A stretch of DNA of 64,000 nt. Origin: Notospermus geniculatus (lineage: Eukaryota > Nemertea > Pilidiophora > Heteronemertea > Lineidae). Within the stretch, counting starts at the first letter, position 1. Every line of letters starts with the position of its first letter. The notes below the pieces were generated by a model. The model searched no databases, was not told the DNA's origin, and saw nothing but the letters and a program-made list of their open reading frames with translations. The stretch is from NCBI GenBank assembly GCA_002633025.1, contig NMRB01000184.1, forward strand, positions 256,464 through 320,463. Reading direction: 5' to 3'. The position numbers and the translations under genes were made by a program. This document shows, in pieces, positions 34,501 to 46,000 of the stretch.

Positions 34501-36081
34501 GGACAGTTAATGACAGCTATGAAGAACGGTTGTCGGAAAGCATTCAAGTCGCAACCACAGCGACTCATGGTTGCGATGTACACGTGTCAAATACAGGCCA
34601 CTGCTGATACATTAGGTAAGTGAAGAACCTACATGTAACCCTTTCCTGCCGGTGGGAATTTCATGAAAAGAGGGCAGTGTACTTGATTCTGAAACATTGC
34701 AGAAACCGTTTTGCATAGATATTCACTGGAATGGAAACCATTCTGTGAGGCCTAATAAGCGGCAGGTCCTGGGTTCGAATCCCGTGTCATATGGGACTAA
34801 TAATCCCTTGCTCTTCAGTCCTAGCGGCTGTCACGTCTACTCAACAAGCGGCAGGTCCCGCGTTAGAATCCCGAATCATCCCTGGGTCTTCTAGCGATTG
34901 TCATGTCTGCTTAACAAGCAGCAGGTCCTGGGTTCAAATCCTAGGCCATCCAGGTGAGGAACATGAGTAGCTTGAGATGGCCTCTTCCGTACTTACCGGG
35001 TCAATAATACTTTGGCTTGGCCCTGACGGAAAAATCTAACAGAACGCAATCATTAGGTCTGAGCTTCTACCTCCATCTACCTTGTCCTTATGAAATGAAG
35101 AACAACAATTCAAACACTTCTTATCATTCCAGGTAAACTGTATGCTGTTCTTGGTAAGCGAAATGGTCGAGTCCTTGGCGAAGACCTGCAGGAGGGTTCA
35201 CAAATGTTCAGCATTGAAGCTGTGTTACCTGTTGTTGAAAGTTTTGGCTTTGCTGAAGAAATTAGGAAGAGAACGAGTGGTCTGGCAAGTCCACAGCTCA
35301 AGTTTAGTCACTGGGAGGTGAGTTAGGGATACGAAATACAGTGCAACCTCGCTATAACGAACTGCTTGGGATCCAAGGGTAAAGTTTGTTATAGCGAGGG
35401 GTTCGTTATATATAGCAAGGAATCCGACAAAGGCGAGTCTGTATGGTCAATGGCAATGGTCCGAGGATGTTCATTGACATGTATGCACTGAAAACGCTGT
35501 CACTGCTATAAATGAAAGTTTTGATGTCTCAATTTGTTATTAAATTCCAAATTAAGCAAACAGGTAATTAAACGACACATTAAGTACATGTAATTTGTAA
35601 TATGTATTCATTGACTGTGATTTGTTTCACGGCAAATTGCACACGCACAGAGTTGGATCAACCAGCTGACACTGACAGGGGCTACAGGGTGAACCTGAAA
35701 AATAGCCCTTTAGTGAAAAGTTTGGGGTCCATTGGGTAGGGTTCGTTATATCTGGGAGTTTGTTATATCGAGGTTCGTTATAGCGAGGTTGCACTGTATT
35801 TTCAGTATAAATTAATTGGACTAAGACACTGTTCCACGTAAGTGTTTTCCTGAAGTGTGAACTAGTTTGACCCAGTACTCTTCTTTTGGCAGGTTGTGGA
35901 TATAGATCCGTTTTGGGAGCCAAGGACTGAGGAAGAACTACTTCACTTCGGTGAGAAGGCAGATTCAGACAATCTGGCCCGTAAATACATGAATGATATT
36001 CGGAAACGTAAAGGACTCAAAGTGAAAGAACAGCTTGTTGTTCATGCAGAAAAACAGAGGACTTTAAAAAAGAATGTTTAG
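25502..36081 (+). CDS. EFL1: Elongation factor-like GTPase 1, 60S ribosome maturation, 16 exons, complete
   Basis: Exons: 25502-25592, 25832-25984, 26512-26645, 26803-26997, 27543-27700, 28011-28134, 28284-28363, 28508-28644, 29031-29153, 29524-29724, 30033-30211, 31964-32114, 32692-32971, 33603-34615, 35133-35317 and 35893-36081. They join in phase into 1130 residues (vertebrate about 1120). EFL1 is a cytoplasmic EF2-like GTPase that, with SBDS, releases eIF6 from late 60S subunits. GTPase motifs are intact: AHVDHGKT at residues 26-33, RGIT at 66-69, DSPGH at 92-96 and NKID at 146-149. Later EF2-type signatures follow: [55 protein letters not shown] and the C-terminal [10 protein letters not shown] and [11 protein letters not shown]. 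Exon 14 is unusually long (1013 bases). Introns 2, 8, 11, 13 and 14 hold SINEs; all copies are on the same strand as the gene. Confidence 0.97.
26094..26361 (+). mobile_element. tRNA-derived SINE, EFL1 intron 2
   Basis: It starts GTGATAGCCTTGTGGTTATC, with a decayed B box (GCATTGAATCCC), the common body (CAAGGGCAAGTAAATGACC, GAGTAGCTTGAGATGGCCTC) and the tail AAAAATCAAATACAAATACA. Confidence 0.85.
27117..27424. mobile_element. Palindromic element in EFL1 intron 4
   Basis: The outer arms (TTAGAACACAGACACCTCTG against CAGAGGTGCCTGTGGTTAGA) and inner arms (GGGGCTAAACGTAGGGAGGT against ACCTCCCTACGTTTAGCCCC) make most of the element a hairpin around a short AT centre near 27290-27325. The GGGCTAGGGCTAGGG phrase resembles telomere repeat only superficially. 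Confidence 0.8.
28733..29000 (+). mobile_element. tRNA-derived SINE, EFL1 intron 8
   Basis: It has a well preserved head, CCTTGATAGCCTAGTGGTTA, and a perfect B box, GGTTCGAATCC, then the body with TTTGCAAGGGCAAGTAGAAG and GAGATGGCCTCTTCC, and a short tail ending before the exon 9 acceptor. Confidence 0.9.
29743..29947. mobile_element. MITE in EFL1 intron 10
   Basis: ATAGAGCTTGT at the left and ACAAGCTCTAT at the right are inverted repeats. Internal inverted segments include TGACGTC-rich arms and CACGTG motifs. It carries a YY1-like CAAGATGGCGGA at about 29900, an example of a MITE bearing promoter-like motifs. Confidence 0.7.
30335..31490 (+). repeat. Repeat element with ~145-bp tandem units, EFL1 intron 11
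   Basis: It opens with TTTTTAGCTCACTGGGGTGA and a CGTCGTCCGT-rich tract (about 30375-30430). Tandem units follow, each containing GGCCGCCAGGTGGCGTAAC or a variant, at 30548, 30841, 30986, 31131, 31275 and 31421, so the period is 144-146 bases (the first interval spans two units). Other recurring phrases are AAGTTTCGGCCCGAT and ATGACCTTTATG. The same opening plus CGTC-rich tract occurs at 36237. Confidence 0.85.
31597..31897 (+). mobile_element. tRNA-derived SINE plus an extra tRNA-head fragment, EFL1 intron 11
   Basis: GAGCCTTGATAGCAAGTCGC begins a SINE that has lost part of its A-box region but keeps GGTCCCGGGTTCAAATCC and the full body to about 31847. A second head fragment (GCGGCAGGTCCCGGGTTCGA, about 31850-31897) follows the tail without its own body. 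Confidence 0.8.
32261..32580 (+). mobile_element. Second SINE family, tRNA-derived with conserved-domain body, EFL1 intron 12
   Basis: The head GCGTGGTGTAGTGGTTAGCG and a B box GGTTCGATTCC indicate tRNA origin. The body GAGCAAGTCACTTTGCCTCA and CCAGGTGTAAAAGGGGTACC resembles the widely conserved central domains of animal SINEs (V/Deu-like). The 3' part CACTTAAATGTAAAAGGCAC leads to an ATTATTATT tail. It is distinct from the GATAGCCTAGTGGTTATC family. Confidence 0.8.
33225..33505 (+). mobile_element. tRNA-derived SINE, EFL1 intron 13
   Basis: AGGAGCCTTGATAGCCTAGT begins the head. The B box GGTTCGAATCC is intact. The body keeps TTTGCAAGGGCAAGTGAAAG and CAGATGGCCTCTTCC. It ends in an A-rich tail about 100 bases before exon 14. 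Confidence 0.9.
34745..35048 (+). mobile_element. SINE with three tandem tRNA-like heads and one body, EFL1 intron 14
   Basis: Three consecutive head segments with variants of GCGGCAGGTCCYGGGTTCGA occur at about 34757, 34849 and 34918. They are joined by remnants of the head-body junction (CTCTTCAGTCCTAGCGGCTG, GGTCTTCTAGCGATTGTCAT). A single body and tail (GAACATGAGTAGCTTGAGAT to AAAAATCTAAC) follows to 35048. Confidence 0.8.
35339..35796. mobile_element. pogo/Tigger-like MITE, EFL1 intron 15
   Basis: The left end CAGTGCAACCTCGCTATAAC and its reverse complement at the right end are flanked by TA (35337-35338 and 35797-35798). CAGTG termini with an ACCTCG motif and a TA target are typical of pogo/Tigger elements. 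Internal copies of the GTTATAGCGAGG phrase occur near both ends. No transposase is present. Confidence 0.85.
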
Positions 36082-36906
36082 TGCTGACTGGATGCAAGTT
36101 CTGGTGGTTAAATTCATCAGGTGCAGGTGGAAGAATGAAGTGTATTCATGATCAGGTTTTCTCTTTTATCATTAAAATGGATACATGTACATTAAATCAT
36201 TATGTATCATTTCAAAACATTTTTGTTTGGCATTTTTAGCTCACCTCTGTGAGGTGAGCTTCTCCCATGGTGTGTTGTCCGTCGTCCGTCGTCGTCCGGT
36301 GTCGTCCGGCGTCGTCCGGTGTCGTATTTCCCTTTGGAGAGTTTCACTAACGCGACCACCCCGCTATCCGGACCGCGACCACAGCTTTGGCTGTCCCAAG
36401 TGGCAATTAGCACCTCAGTAACACGACCACACACAAGCTAATTAGGGGTCTGCTTATGAAACAAAGTTTACAAAGGCGAGTTAGCAGCGTGTGTGTACCT
36501 AACAGGACCAATGTACACATGGCATATGCCATGTGCATGATGGTTGCGGTCATATAAAGGCAGGCCTAAGAATGAAACATGTGACGGGCGCAATATTTAC
36601 GCGGAGTTCACCATTTCGGTACCTGCCGGTCGTCCATCCTAGGAGTCGGACTGTCAGTCGGCTACTGCTTACTAGTATCAGGCCAGGTTGGAAATGGTCT
36701 AGTCTGGTTTATTAAATGAAACATGGATAAAAATGAAAATATGACCCAGTTTACTTCGGTCTGGATCGGCACTCATCGGTCCGATTTCGGTAAGGCGACC
36801 ACCCCGCTAACGCTTTGGGTCTGTCCCGTGGGTGGTCGTGTTACCGGGGTTCCACTGTACATTGAATCATTATGTGTCATTTCAAAACATTTTTGTTCAG
36901 CATCTT
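36082..36906. repeat. EFL1 3' flank with CGTC-rich repeat and pogo-like MITE remnant
   Basis: After the EFL1 stop there is a poly(A)-type ATTAAA context near 36170. At 36237 the repeat TTTTTAGCTCACCTCTGTGA with a GTCGTCCG-rich tract begins (same family as 30335). The right boundary, near 36853, reads GGTTCCACTG followed by TA, with GTGGTCGTGTTACCGGGG before it, like a pogo-type end. About 50 bases (ATTATGTRTCATTTCAAAAC) occur both before (36198) and after (36869) this insertion. Confidence 0.55.
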
Positions 36907-37365
36907 TTCTCTCTCATGAGTACGAACCTCAGGATAAGCTGATGAGAAATACACTCATCCTACATGCACGTACACTACCTAGGTTGAGGTTGAATTTTTC
37001 CTTCAGACAAAGAGCGAAAGTAGAGGCAGGGTGTGTAAATTTGACTTCCTTCAGTCACAACATGTATGAGGCGTACCCATCGGGCCCTATGTGCACCTCT
37101 TTACAAGTCCTGAATACTCCTCCAGCAATTGGAAATTTGAAAGGTCAAGTTGCCAAGATTTTAGTGTCTTGAGACAAAATTTTGCCCTGAAACATTACAG
37201 CTAAACCAATGGTGCTGAAATGTCGGAGACCAGGCACGATTGAGTGGTTGTGATTTTCATCAAAGGACAAAGCATGGATTTTAATACAACAAACCATCGA
37301 ACTAGCATTGCACTGGGTAACGACTGAGCACTATAGAGACATTTCAAGGCCAGCATAATGCAGCA

Positions 37366-37850
37366 TCTATGGAGGAGCTGTTGGTCTGACAGCCACGACG
37401 CTATCGTGGCACGACCTGTTGGTTCCAAAGGAGGAAATGCTGGTCTCGGAGGGCGCTTGGGATCACTGCCTGCAGTTCAAGCAGGGTGGTCTGACAGTCA
37501 TATTTAAGGGCAGGATCTCTTAATCCCAAAGAAGGAAATGCTGATCTCAGTGGGTCCTAGAGACCGCTGATTGTTGCAGGTTGCTAATTAACGCAGGATC
37601 TGTTGATTCCACCAAAGGAGGAAATGCTGGTCTCAATGGGTGCTTGAGATCACTGATTGTTGCAAGAGGAGCTGTTGGTTGCTAATTTATGCATCTCTTG
37701 ATTCCAAAGGAAATGCTGGTCTCAATGGACACTTAAGACCATTGATTGTTGCTGGAGGAGCCGTTTTGTTAGTCTGACAGGCACATTGCTAATTAAGGCA
37801 GGATTTCCTGGTTCCAAAGGAGGAAACATCAATCCCAATTGGGCACTGGG
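37366..37850 (-). repeat. Decayed tandem array of an RPRD2 last-exon fragment, copy A
   Basis: At least five units, marked by CCAAAGGAGGAAATGCTGG or a variant at about 37424, 37526, 37612, 37703 and 37813, resemble the coding segment at 50957-51060 of RPRD2 exon 9. Flanking phrases (GTCTGACAG, CAATGGGYRCTT, CTGATTGTTGC) follow the same order as in the exon. The frames are broken. It lies about 2.2 kb beyond the RPRD2 stop codon (3' of the gene, which is on the minus strand). Confidence 0.85.
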
Positions 37851-37890
37851 GACCAGAGATAGTAGCTGGAGGACCTCGTTCTTGTTCATC

Positions 37891-40010
37891 AGAGAGATAA
37901 ATGGTAAAGAAAACACAGTTGTTTACTTGATAACTTGTATAATTGAACCTTTTGACTGCTTTTGAAGGCAGTGCATTGAACACCTTTTTTACCTGATCAA
38001 AGTGGTAATTGTACCATACAAAACGTTTCTTTTTACAACATAATACTTTCTACCTTTCCTCAAATGGGAACATGAGTTTGAGTTACAAATTTGAGAAACC
38101 AAGTCACCAGACATGGTGTGTTAGGAGTCATTCAGAAGGTACTGTGGCTATCCATAATGTAGTTGCAATTTATGCTTGCCGTGATTTGAATTGAAGTCGA
38201 ATAATTGCCAATGTTGGACCATTACGCTAAGGCCAGACCCAAAAATATGTCTGTTTGCTGTAACCCTACTCCGCCCTAATAGCTTGGGTAGGTAGGTAGG
38301 CATATATTTATTTTTTTTAGTTGGAGGTGGGAAAAAAATTGGCAATTTCAACAAAATAAAATAAAAATATACTAATATTTACAAACAATGTCTTTCAGGG
38401 TTTATGACGCATTGACATTCAGTTTTGAAGTGTAAAAAGTTTGAGGTCGGCATATTTCATCATGGCGGTCGGCAAATCGGGTCCTTTGGGGCATAAAAAA
38501 AAACATATTGGCTTTTACCCCTATAAAAACTTTTGGGTCAGTACCATTTACCTAGGGTCAGTCGCGTTATGGCAAATGGACATATTTTTGGGTCTGGCCT
38601 AATCTGCTTAATCTGTTTAAGTACAACACAGTCATAGAATTGGGTCTGTCAGGCATACAGATAGGTCACCGAGAGACTGCATTCACCACTTTTGCAGTGG
38701 GTTAACAACTGGCACTGGTAAACCACAACAGCAAATTTGTTCTGCAACATACAAATGAATCGCCAGCTTCACAGACGGGGATGTTTTAGAACAATTCTAA
38801 ACGCGACGTACATTTGTATACATGAATGACTGGTCCATTGTATCTCACTGGGACGTACAATCATGACAGCAGTTGACATTCTGAATGACTAACACTGACA
38901 TTTGACATAATGTGAACAAGCTCAGAAAAACAGAGTGAGATACCAGCTATTACTAGTCTGGTAATCAGTCTGTAGGCTACCCCATGCCACGGTGCACTGG
39001 CTATTTACATGTATGGAGTGTTTCATCCCAACCATGAAGAAGAGAGGTGTACCTTTTATTCAGTACTATGTACAAAATCTTCTTTATGGTTAGGATGAAC
39101 CATGCCATTGTATGTAAATGTTGTAAAATGTCACCAAATGACTTAATCACAAACTGATATCTGCAGGACATACATGGTGAACTGGTTTCTCTAACAAAAG
39201 GGTAGCATTATTTGTCTTTACTGAATGGAATGTGACTCATACATTACACAAATGACATTTGGTATTAAATACATGCATAACAGCAAAGACAACAGGTGTG
39301 AGCATTTAACCTTTGCAAGGTCAAATTAACCATTGTAACCACTGGCAAGTACATGTAACGTCTCCTGCAATCCCCTTCGACAGTTAGCTAATTCGACTCT
39401 TCAAGAACTCAGATCCCTTAAGCTTGAAAAAAATCAACAGCATAACAGTACATTCCAACCACTTTTTCAATCACTGAAACTAAATCACACAGAAAAATGA
39501 ACTCATAATAATCAGGTAAACAGGCATATTTACATGAATGCATCATATTCTAAATTTTCCAATTTTCTATTTACAGTCAGACCCATAGCTACCATGCACA
39601 TTTTTCTGTTGATCATTTTGATGCTCAGACTCAATAACAAGTCCAAATGATTTCATTTCTGAATGAATACAATATACCCCACGAAATTACCCCAGCCTTT
39701 CCCACGTGGCGTTCCTGAAATGTTAGCTGAGAGAGGTGAAAATGTGAATGAAATTTCATGTATGAGATCTACATATTATACAGTGGTACATTTTCCTATT
39801 TTGAATGTGACCAATGATCCCAAGAGGAAATGAAGAAAGCGAGAGGCGGAGGTGACTCGATGTATCAGGAGAACCACCAGATTCCAACACAAGTTATCGT
39901 ACAACACACCAGAATCCACCCCAACTGGATTGCTAATGAACTGATAAAACGTAAGCTTGAAGTCTTGTGCCTCGAGCTATAAAAAAGATTTTAAAAATGA
40001 TCTCAACACA
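37891..40010 (-). other. RPRD2 copy A 3' flank and 3' untranslated region
   Basis: No coding sequence. It is homologous to 48291-50085. A possible minus-strand poly(A) signal (AATAAAAG, read as CTTTTATT on plus) lies at about 39054, at the matching place in both copies. Copy A has extra bases near 38200-38600 (including GGTAGGTAGGTAGG) that copy B lacks. Confidence 0.5.
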
Positions 40011-43000
40011 CTAATAACGTCTCGGAAAGAAAGGATCAAAACCTGGGCCAGGTGGCGGCGGTCTCTTTGGCAGTGGTTGTCCGAAATGATCCCTGAAAGG
40101 GTCAAAACGATCCATAGGATGAGGAGGGGGACGCCACCCTGCGGGTGGGGGTGGCGGAAAAGGCGGGAGCCGCTCATTGTCAAATGGATGATGAAATGGT
40201 TTCTCTACTGGGCTCTTCATAGGGTAGTGATCACGCCTATCTTTAAAGTGGTCCCGCCTGTCGCCATGGTGAATTGTGCTGATTGGAGCGCCAATCTTCT
40301 CTGGGCTGTACAGATGTGGTTCAAGAGGCGGAGTATCAGGAGTAGGAGGGCCCGACTTATCCCCTGGATGTGGCCCACGTGGACTTTTTGGAATGGATGG
40401 CCCCATATCTTGCGGGGGTGGTCTAGAGAAATCGAGTCTTGGTGGAGGTCTTGACGGGTCAAATGGAGGCGCAGATGTCGGGGGTGGTCGCATTGGATCA
40501 AAGGGTGGCGGTTCACGCCGTTCATATCCAGGGCGGGGTTCATTCCGATTGAATGCAGGAGGCTGCTCTGGATATGTCTGACTGGGTTCATATGGCTGCT
40601 CGAAGGCCATAGGAGGTTGGCCGAAATCCGTGGGTGGTGCGCTGTACAGCGGAGGCCGATATGGATCTTGGTGACCATCTTGCGCAGGTGGTGGACCAGG
40701 GGGAGGTGGAGGAGGTGGTTGAGCAGCCTCGACCGTTATGACTGTGCGAAGGTTGGAATTTGAATTCTGACGCTGCACTGANNNNNNNNNNNNNNNNNNN
40801 NNNNNNNNNNNNNNNNNNNNNNNNNNNNNNNNNNNNNNNNNNNNNNNNNNNNNNNNNNNNNNNNNNNNNNNNNNNNNNNNNNNNNNNNNNNNNNNNNNNN
40901 NNNNNNNNNNNNNNNNNNNNNNNNNNNNNNNNNNNNNNNNNNNNNNNNNNNNNNNNNNNNNNNNNNNNNNNNNNNNNNNNNNNNNNNNNNNNNNNNNACA
41001 ATTAAACTAGAACAAAGCAGATGACAGCAGGAGAGAATATTGGTCTGAAACGTGCAACACTTAGAAGTATGCAAATGTTGTGGAGGCCATGCAAACACCA
41101 ACATCGCCCAATCATGGTGAAGCAGTAAACATGGTAAAAGGTGCATATAGTGAAGATCTGGGCCGACCGCACAGAAAATCCGATAGTGCTACCAGTGCCT
41201 ATCGGTAGTTAGTTATAACGCATTTTCCCATTTACTAAACCGCCGATAGGCACCAAAAGCACTATAGACAATGTGCACGTGACGTCATCATTGACGTCAT
41301 AATTCGCACGTCAGCCATTTTGGATGGCATCTGACGCTATGAATGCGTTGGACGTGCCGTCCAAAATGGCGGCATCTCGACGTCGCGGTGACGTCATAAT
41401 CGTTGCTGCACGTCCTCTATAGGACTCTCTGTGCGGTCGGCCCTGGCAATTACAAATCAAACAGAAATATTGTTTGTACAGGAACTCTCGTTCTTCTGCA
41501 TGGAAAACTACGAAGATGCACGAACTCAAAATCCAATTTGTCTTTTGAATAAGATAAAGAATATCCACTGAAAGCACTGCCCACAGCACATGCAGCAGAA
41601 ATGACAATTGGTAAGTGCAACATGACTCAGACCAAGGAATTAGTGTTTCATGTACAGGAAGGGTTTTGCCAAGGTCGGGATCCTGGCATCAGACATCGTC
41701 AGAACTGAGAATAGTGTTTTTCATCATTACCAAACAGTATAGACAGTGTCTGAACAATTTTCTGGTCCACGGCGTTACTTTTCCATATTGAGAGCATCAG
41801 ATCTTAGAGGACTGACCAGAAGTAACAGGATCATTTGCTACAAATAACACATGCACAAAATTCTAAGCTCTCTCTGAAAGACACTATCATTTATGCTTAA
41901 GCGATTTACAAAAAAGAAGCATCACTTCAGTTCAGGAACAGGCAGTGAAACAAAAGGTGACATCAACTCATCAGGGATGGAAATTTCTGCCTACATTGTA
42001 CATGTAGTATCTACTAGAAGTATTCGTGCATTGTGGTAAATAAGGAACCACGCTACAAATGAGGAAAATAATTGTAAAATAGCTATAGGCTCTACGCTTC
42101 ACTAGGAATGACTAACCAAATTAAAGCAATCAACAGATGAAATTCAAGCAAGGCTCCACACACTGAACATGGGGCCTACTCAGAATATTTTTTTCAGAGA
42201 GTCTAAGATTTCTTGGTCCAGCCTTGGAGGAATTATTCCTCCAAGGTCCAGCCAAGCAGTTATGCACAGCAGGACGTTACCCTTTTCAACATCTACATGT
42301 ATCTATGGTGCAATGACACCTCAACACCTCCTAAATATTACTAGTTACCAGCAAAAGTTATTAGATAAATAATGGTTATGACAAAATTTTGAAACCAAGA
42401 TTCACAGCCAGAAGCAAGTTAGCAAGGCAGGGTGATAGTTAGTGGAAACCTAGGTTACCGCGCCCCATTGCTTATACCTTGCTGCTGGCCCATCTTTATT
42501 TGCGTCACACTGGCTATGGGATAAACGATGGTGTTAACCGTGGTCGTGTGCGCTCGGCGCTCGAGGCCAGCAGCTGAAATCAAAGCTTACAATCATACAC
42601 CGCACACGCAAAGGTGACTGGAGGTGGTAAGAGGTGAAAGAGTTAGATTTACTAACTCTGCCTTAAACCTGAACAAAAATTGCCTTCAACTGATCAAAAG
42701 TTATTGGCATGATTGGTTGTCAAAAGTCCGATACAACCAAAAGGAGGACCATTGGAATGTGGATTGTGACCCTCCGCCACAAAACCAGTGTAAAGTCGCA
42801 TGGAACATGAGCCTAAACGTACTGGCATGACACCAGGAGATAAAGATAGAGACAGGATCACTCACACCTCACAATAGACAGGCAACACCGAAATTGACAA
42901 ATGTAAACCTCCACCACAAAACCAATCATCAGTCACGCTGAGGTTGGCAAGTTGGGACCAATGCATTTGTCAGTTTCAGTATTGTCTACCTGTCTGTTGT

Positions 43001-46000
43001 GAAGTGTGAGCGATTCTATTTCTATCTTTATCTTCTGGTGTCATGTCGGTACGTTTAGGCTCATTTTCCGTGCGACTTAACACGGGTTTTGTAGCGGAGG
43101 GTCACAAATATGGCCCCCAGATGACTGGGGTTGATAATAAACATTGGCCTATACACTGTTCTCAGCCAGAAGTTTTTGGTCAAAATTGAATGTTCCATTT
43201 TCTCACTTCCACATTCCAATTGTCTGACTTTTGGTTATGTCAGACCACATGTAACACCAAACTTTCTTTGTACACAATCTGATGCTCACCAATGTCAAGT
43301 TTTCTTTCACAAATTAGTAAGTTCATGTTTTATTTGGTCTTGGGCCATTTCTGGAATAATCCCGGTAATACCTATTAGTATAATACTCTCTATCCGGAAC
43401 TTTAAGACCAGAGTGCTCCGCCCCAGCCAGTCAATTCATGTTCATCAACAATTCACTTCAGCGCCGTCGAGTAGAGCTTGGGGTTGATTGACCAAATTGT
43501 ACAATAGGCTTTTTACTAGGGTGAATGCCACTGGCGCGGGCCTGGAAGTTCCTCATTGTCTGGTCTTAAAGTTCATTCACAATGCATTGCCCTGTGCATG
43601 GGATGCATTTTATGTAAACATTGGCCAATAAAAGTAACTTCCAAAAGCCGCATGCGCCTAAACTACTAGCTGACGTGGGATGCAGTATGCAGTGATTCAA
43701 ATCGATAAATGTTTGACCACCGACCGTCTTCGCGATCGCAAAAAATCGATGATTAATACACTGACATACCAAACACATTATCATGGGCCCCCGTCCCATA
43801 ATTCCCTCTTCTATTGTCTCGACGGTCACGTGCCAGAATTGACCAATCAGCGCGGGGTTGGGGCGGGACTTGCGTGATTTGTTTTGGTGATGTTTATGGC
43901 CTGTCAGTGTATTAATCATCGATTTTTTGCGATCGCGAAGACGGTCGGTGGTCAAATATTTATCGATTTGAATCACTTCATACCGTATCCCACGTAGCTC
44001 GTAGTTTAGGCGCATCCGGCTTTTGGAAGTTACTTTTATTGGCCAATGTTTACATAAAATGCATCCCATGCACAGGCCAATGCATTGTGAATGTACTGCG
44101 GTGGCGCTGATGGTTGGGCCCTTTCCGCTTCGCTGATTTATGCTGATTAGCCATGTGCTAGGTGCGATAAGGCCTATGGTGGTGTTGAATTTCCAAAGTT
44201 ATGCACGTCAGTTCTAATAGGCCTACGTATATGCAATCCCCCATTCTGGGCCTCATTACTGTGTTAGGTAAAATTCAGGTGGAAGACCAATAAAACGTGA
44301 ACTTACTATATATCAGTAGCTACGACCAGGGTTCCCACCAGAGAGTTTATACTAAGCAGAGATTTTCTATATGGCAGTGGAAGTCCATGGGAAGTACATA
44401 TGAATTCCAATTCAATGTCATGATAGATCCAGGTAACCACTTTTTATTTTCCCAACAACAACATGAGTGCACTCACCACACAATTTGTCATGCGGGATGT
44501 CAAATGTGGACCTTTTATTTTGGGCTTTTCACTAAATCCAGTCTCACATTCACAGGCCTTTACACCATTACCCAAAAAACTCAAGGAGAACCTAATTCAG
44601 ACTTGTTTCACATGTAAATCATTCGATACTGCAAACGACAGGTACAGGTAGCACCTCGATGAAGAATCCAGTGAGGGCTTCTACATGTAAGACGCGTCTG
44701 ATTCTCTACCACAATTCCCAGTGCGTATCAAAACAAACTAAACAGCATTCAGCAGCATAAAAGCCAATTTTGTCAAAGACACAGCCAATCAACAATTACC
44801 TCAGCTCATAATAAGGTTATGAAAAAGTGACCAAAACCATATCATGAGGGACTTTTTACAGTATCGGTAGACTCTTGACATCGGAATGTTCACAGCTGCA
44901 CCACAGAAGGTACTTACTGACTATAGCTTCAGCAGTGGCTTCCTCGTCTAGTTCCATGTCAATCACCTGCGTATTGACATTAGATGGCACAGTGAGATCG
45001 GGAGGAGTGGCACTACCAGTTGGCGAAGGGGCATCAATATTTGGTGACGGCAGAGGACTCAATGACTCTGGCAGAGTACGCTTCACTTCCTCTAGATGTT
45101 TTCGTTGTTTGTTGACTCTCGTTCCAAAGTTTTTGTAGGCCTGAAATATAATGGATACTCTCCGTTACATTCATCAACTGATATTTTTTGCATGCAAAGA
45201 GTTCTGTTAGAATCCACAGAAATAAACATTAGGAATGAAGAAAAATATATATCCTCGCATCAGTGACGATCATATGCTTCTGCCAACATGTTGAGACATG
45301 TCTGCAAGGAGAAAAAATGCTGCCCACTTTTCCAAAAAGGCTCAACTAGGTTATACTGAAGACAGCTCTGCCTTTCTCACTACTTACATTTGCCACCACT
45401 TTTGCTTCACCATATTGAAGCTCAAAGAAATGCTCTGTCATGGCGAGAAGGTCAATGAGAGCAGCTCTCTCTTTTATGACTCCTTCAACACCTTGAATAT
45501 AATCCTCAAGTTTGGCTTGGGCATCCTCAAACTGATGGTTGAATTCAGCACCTTGACGTCGATCTGTCAGAAGAAATTCCATTTAATAGTCACATTTTTG
45601 TACATATATGAGAATGAAACCAAATCCCGCGACTTCACTGAACTATATTCCCCGACGTCAAAGATGTCAGGAAAAGATGTCGGTCTAGGAAAACCCGCCG
45701 GAAGTCTCTGAGTGATCAACAAGGGTTGTTAGATTGCCTGTGCATTGATTTGCTACTGTTCACCTGTTATGTAGTACATTTCAGCTATTGAAATGTGCGG
45801 GTTCACCAAAGCCATAAACACTTTCCTCAAACGTGACATCCGACGGGTTTTCCTAGACGGCCTCACATATGAACAAACACCACTGCACAAATGACTTCAA
45901 TACCAACAATGTTAACTAGCTGTATGCAGGTCTTATGGAAGTCATTCCTAACATGAACCTGCTGTGGTATAAATAGATGCCAGCTGTATGAACTTACAAT

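Noticed and set aside
40588-41146. Long open frames across 40588-41146
   Set aside because: They are artefacts of the run of N bases.
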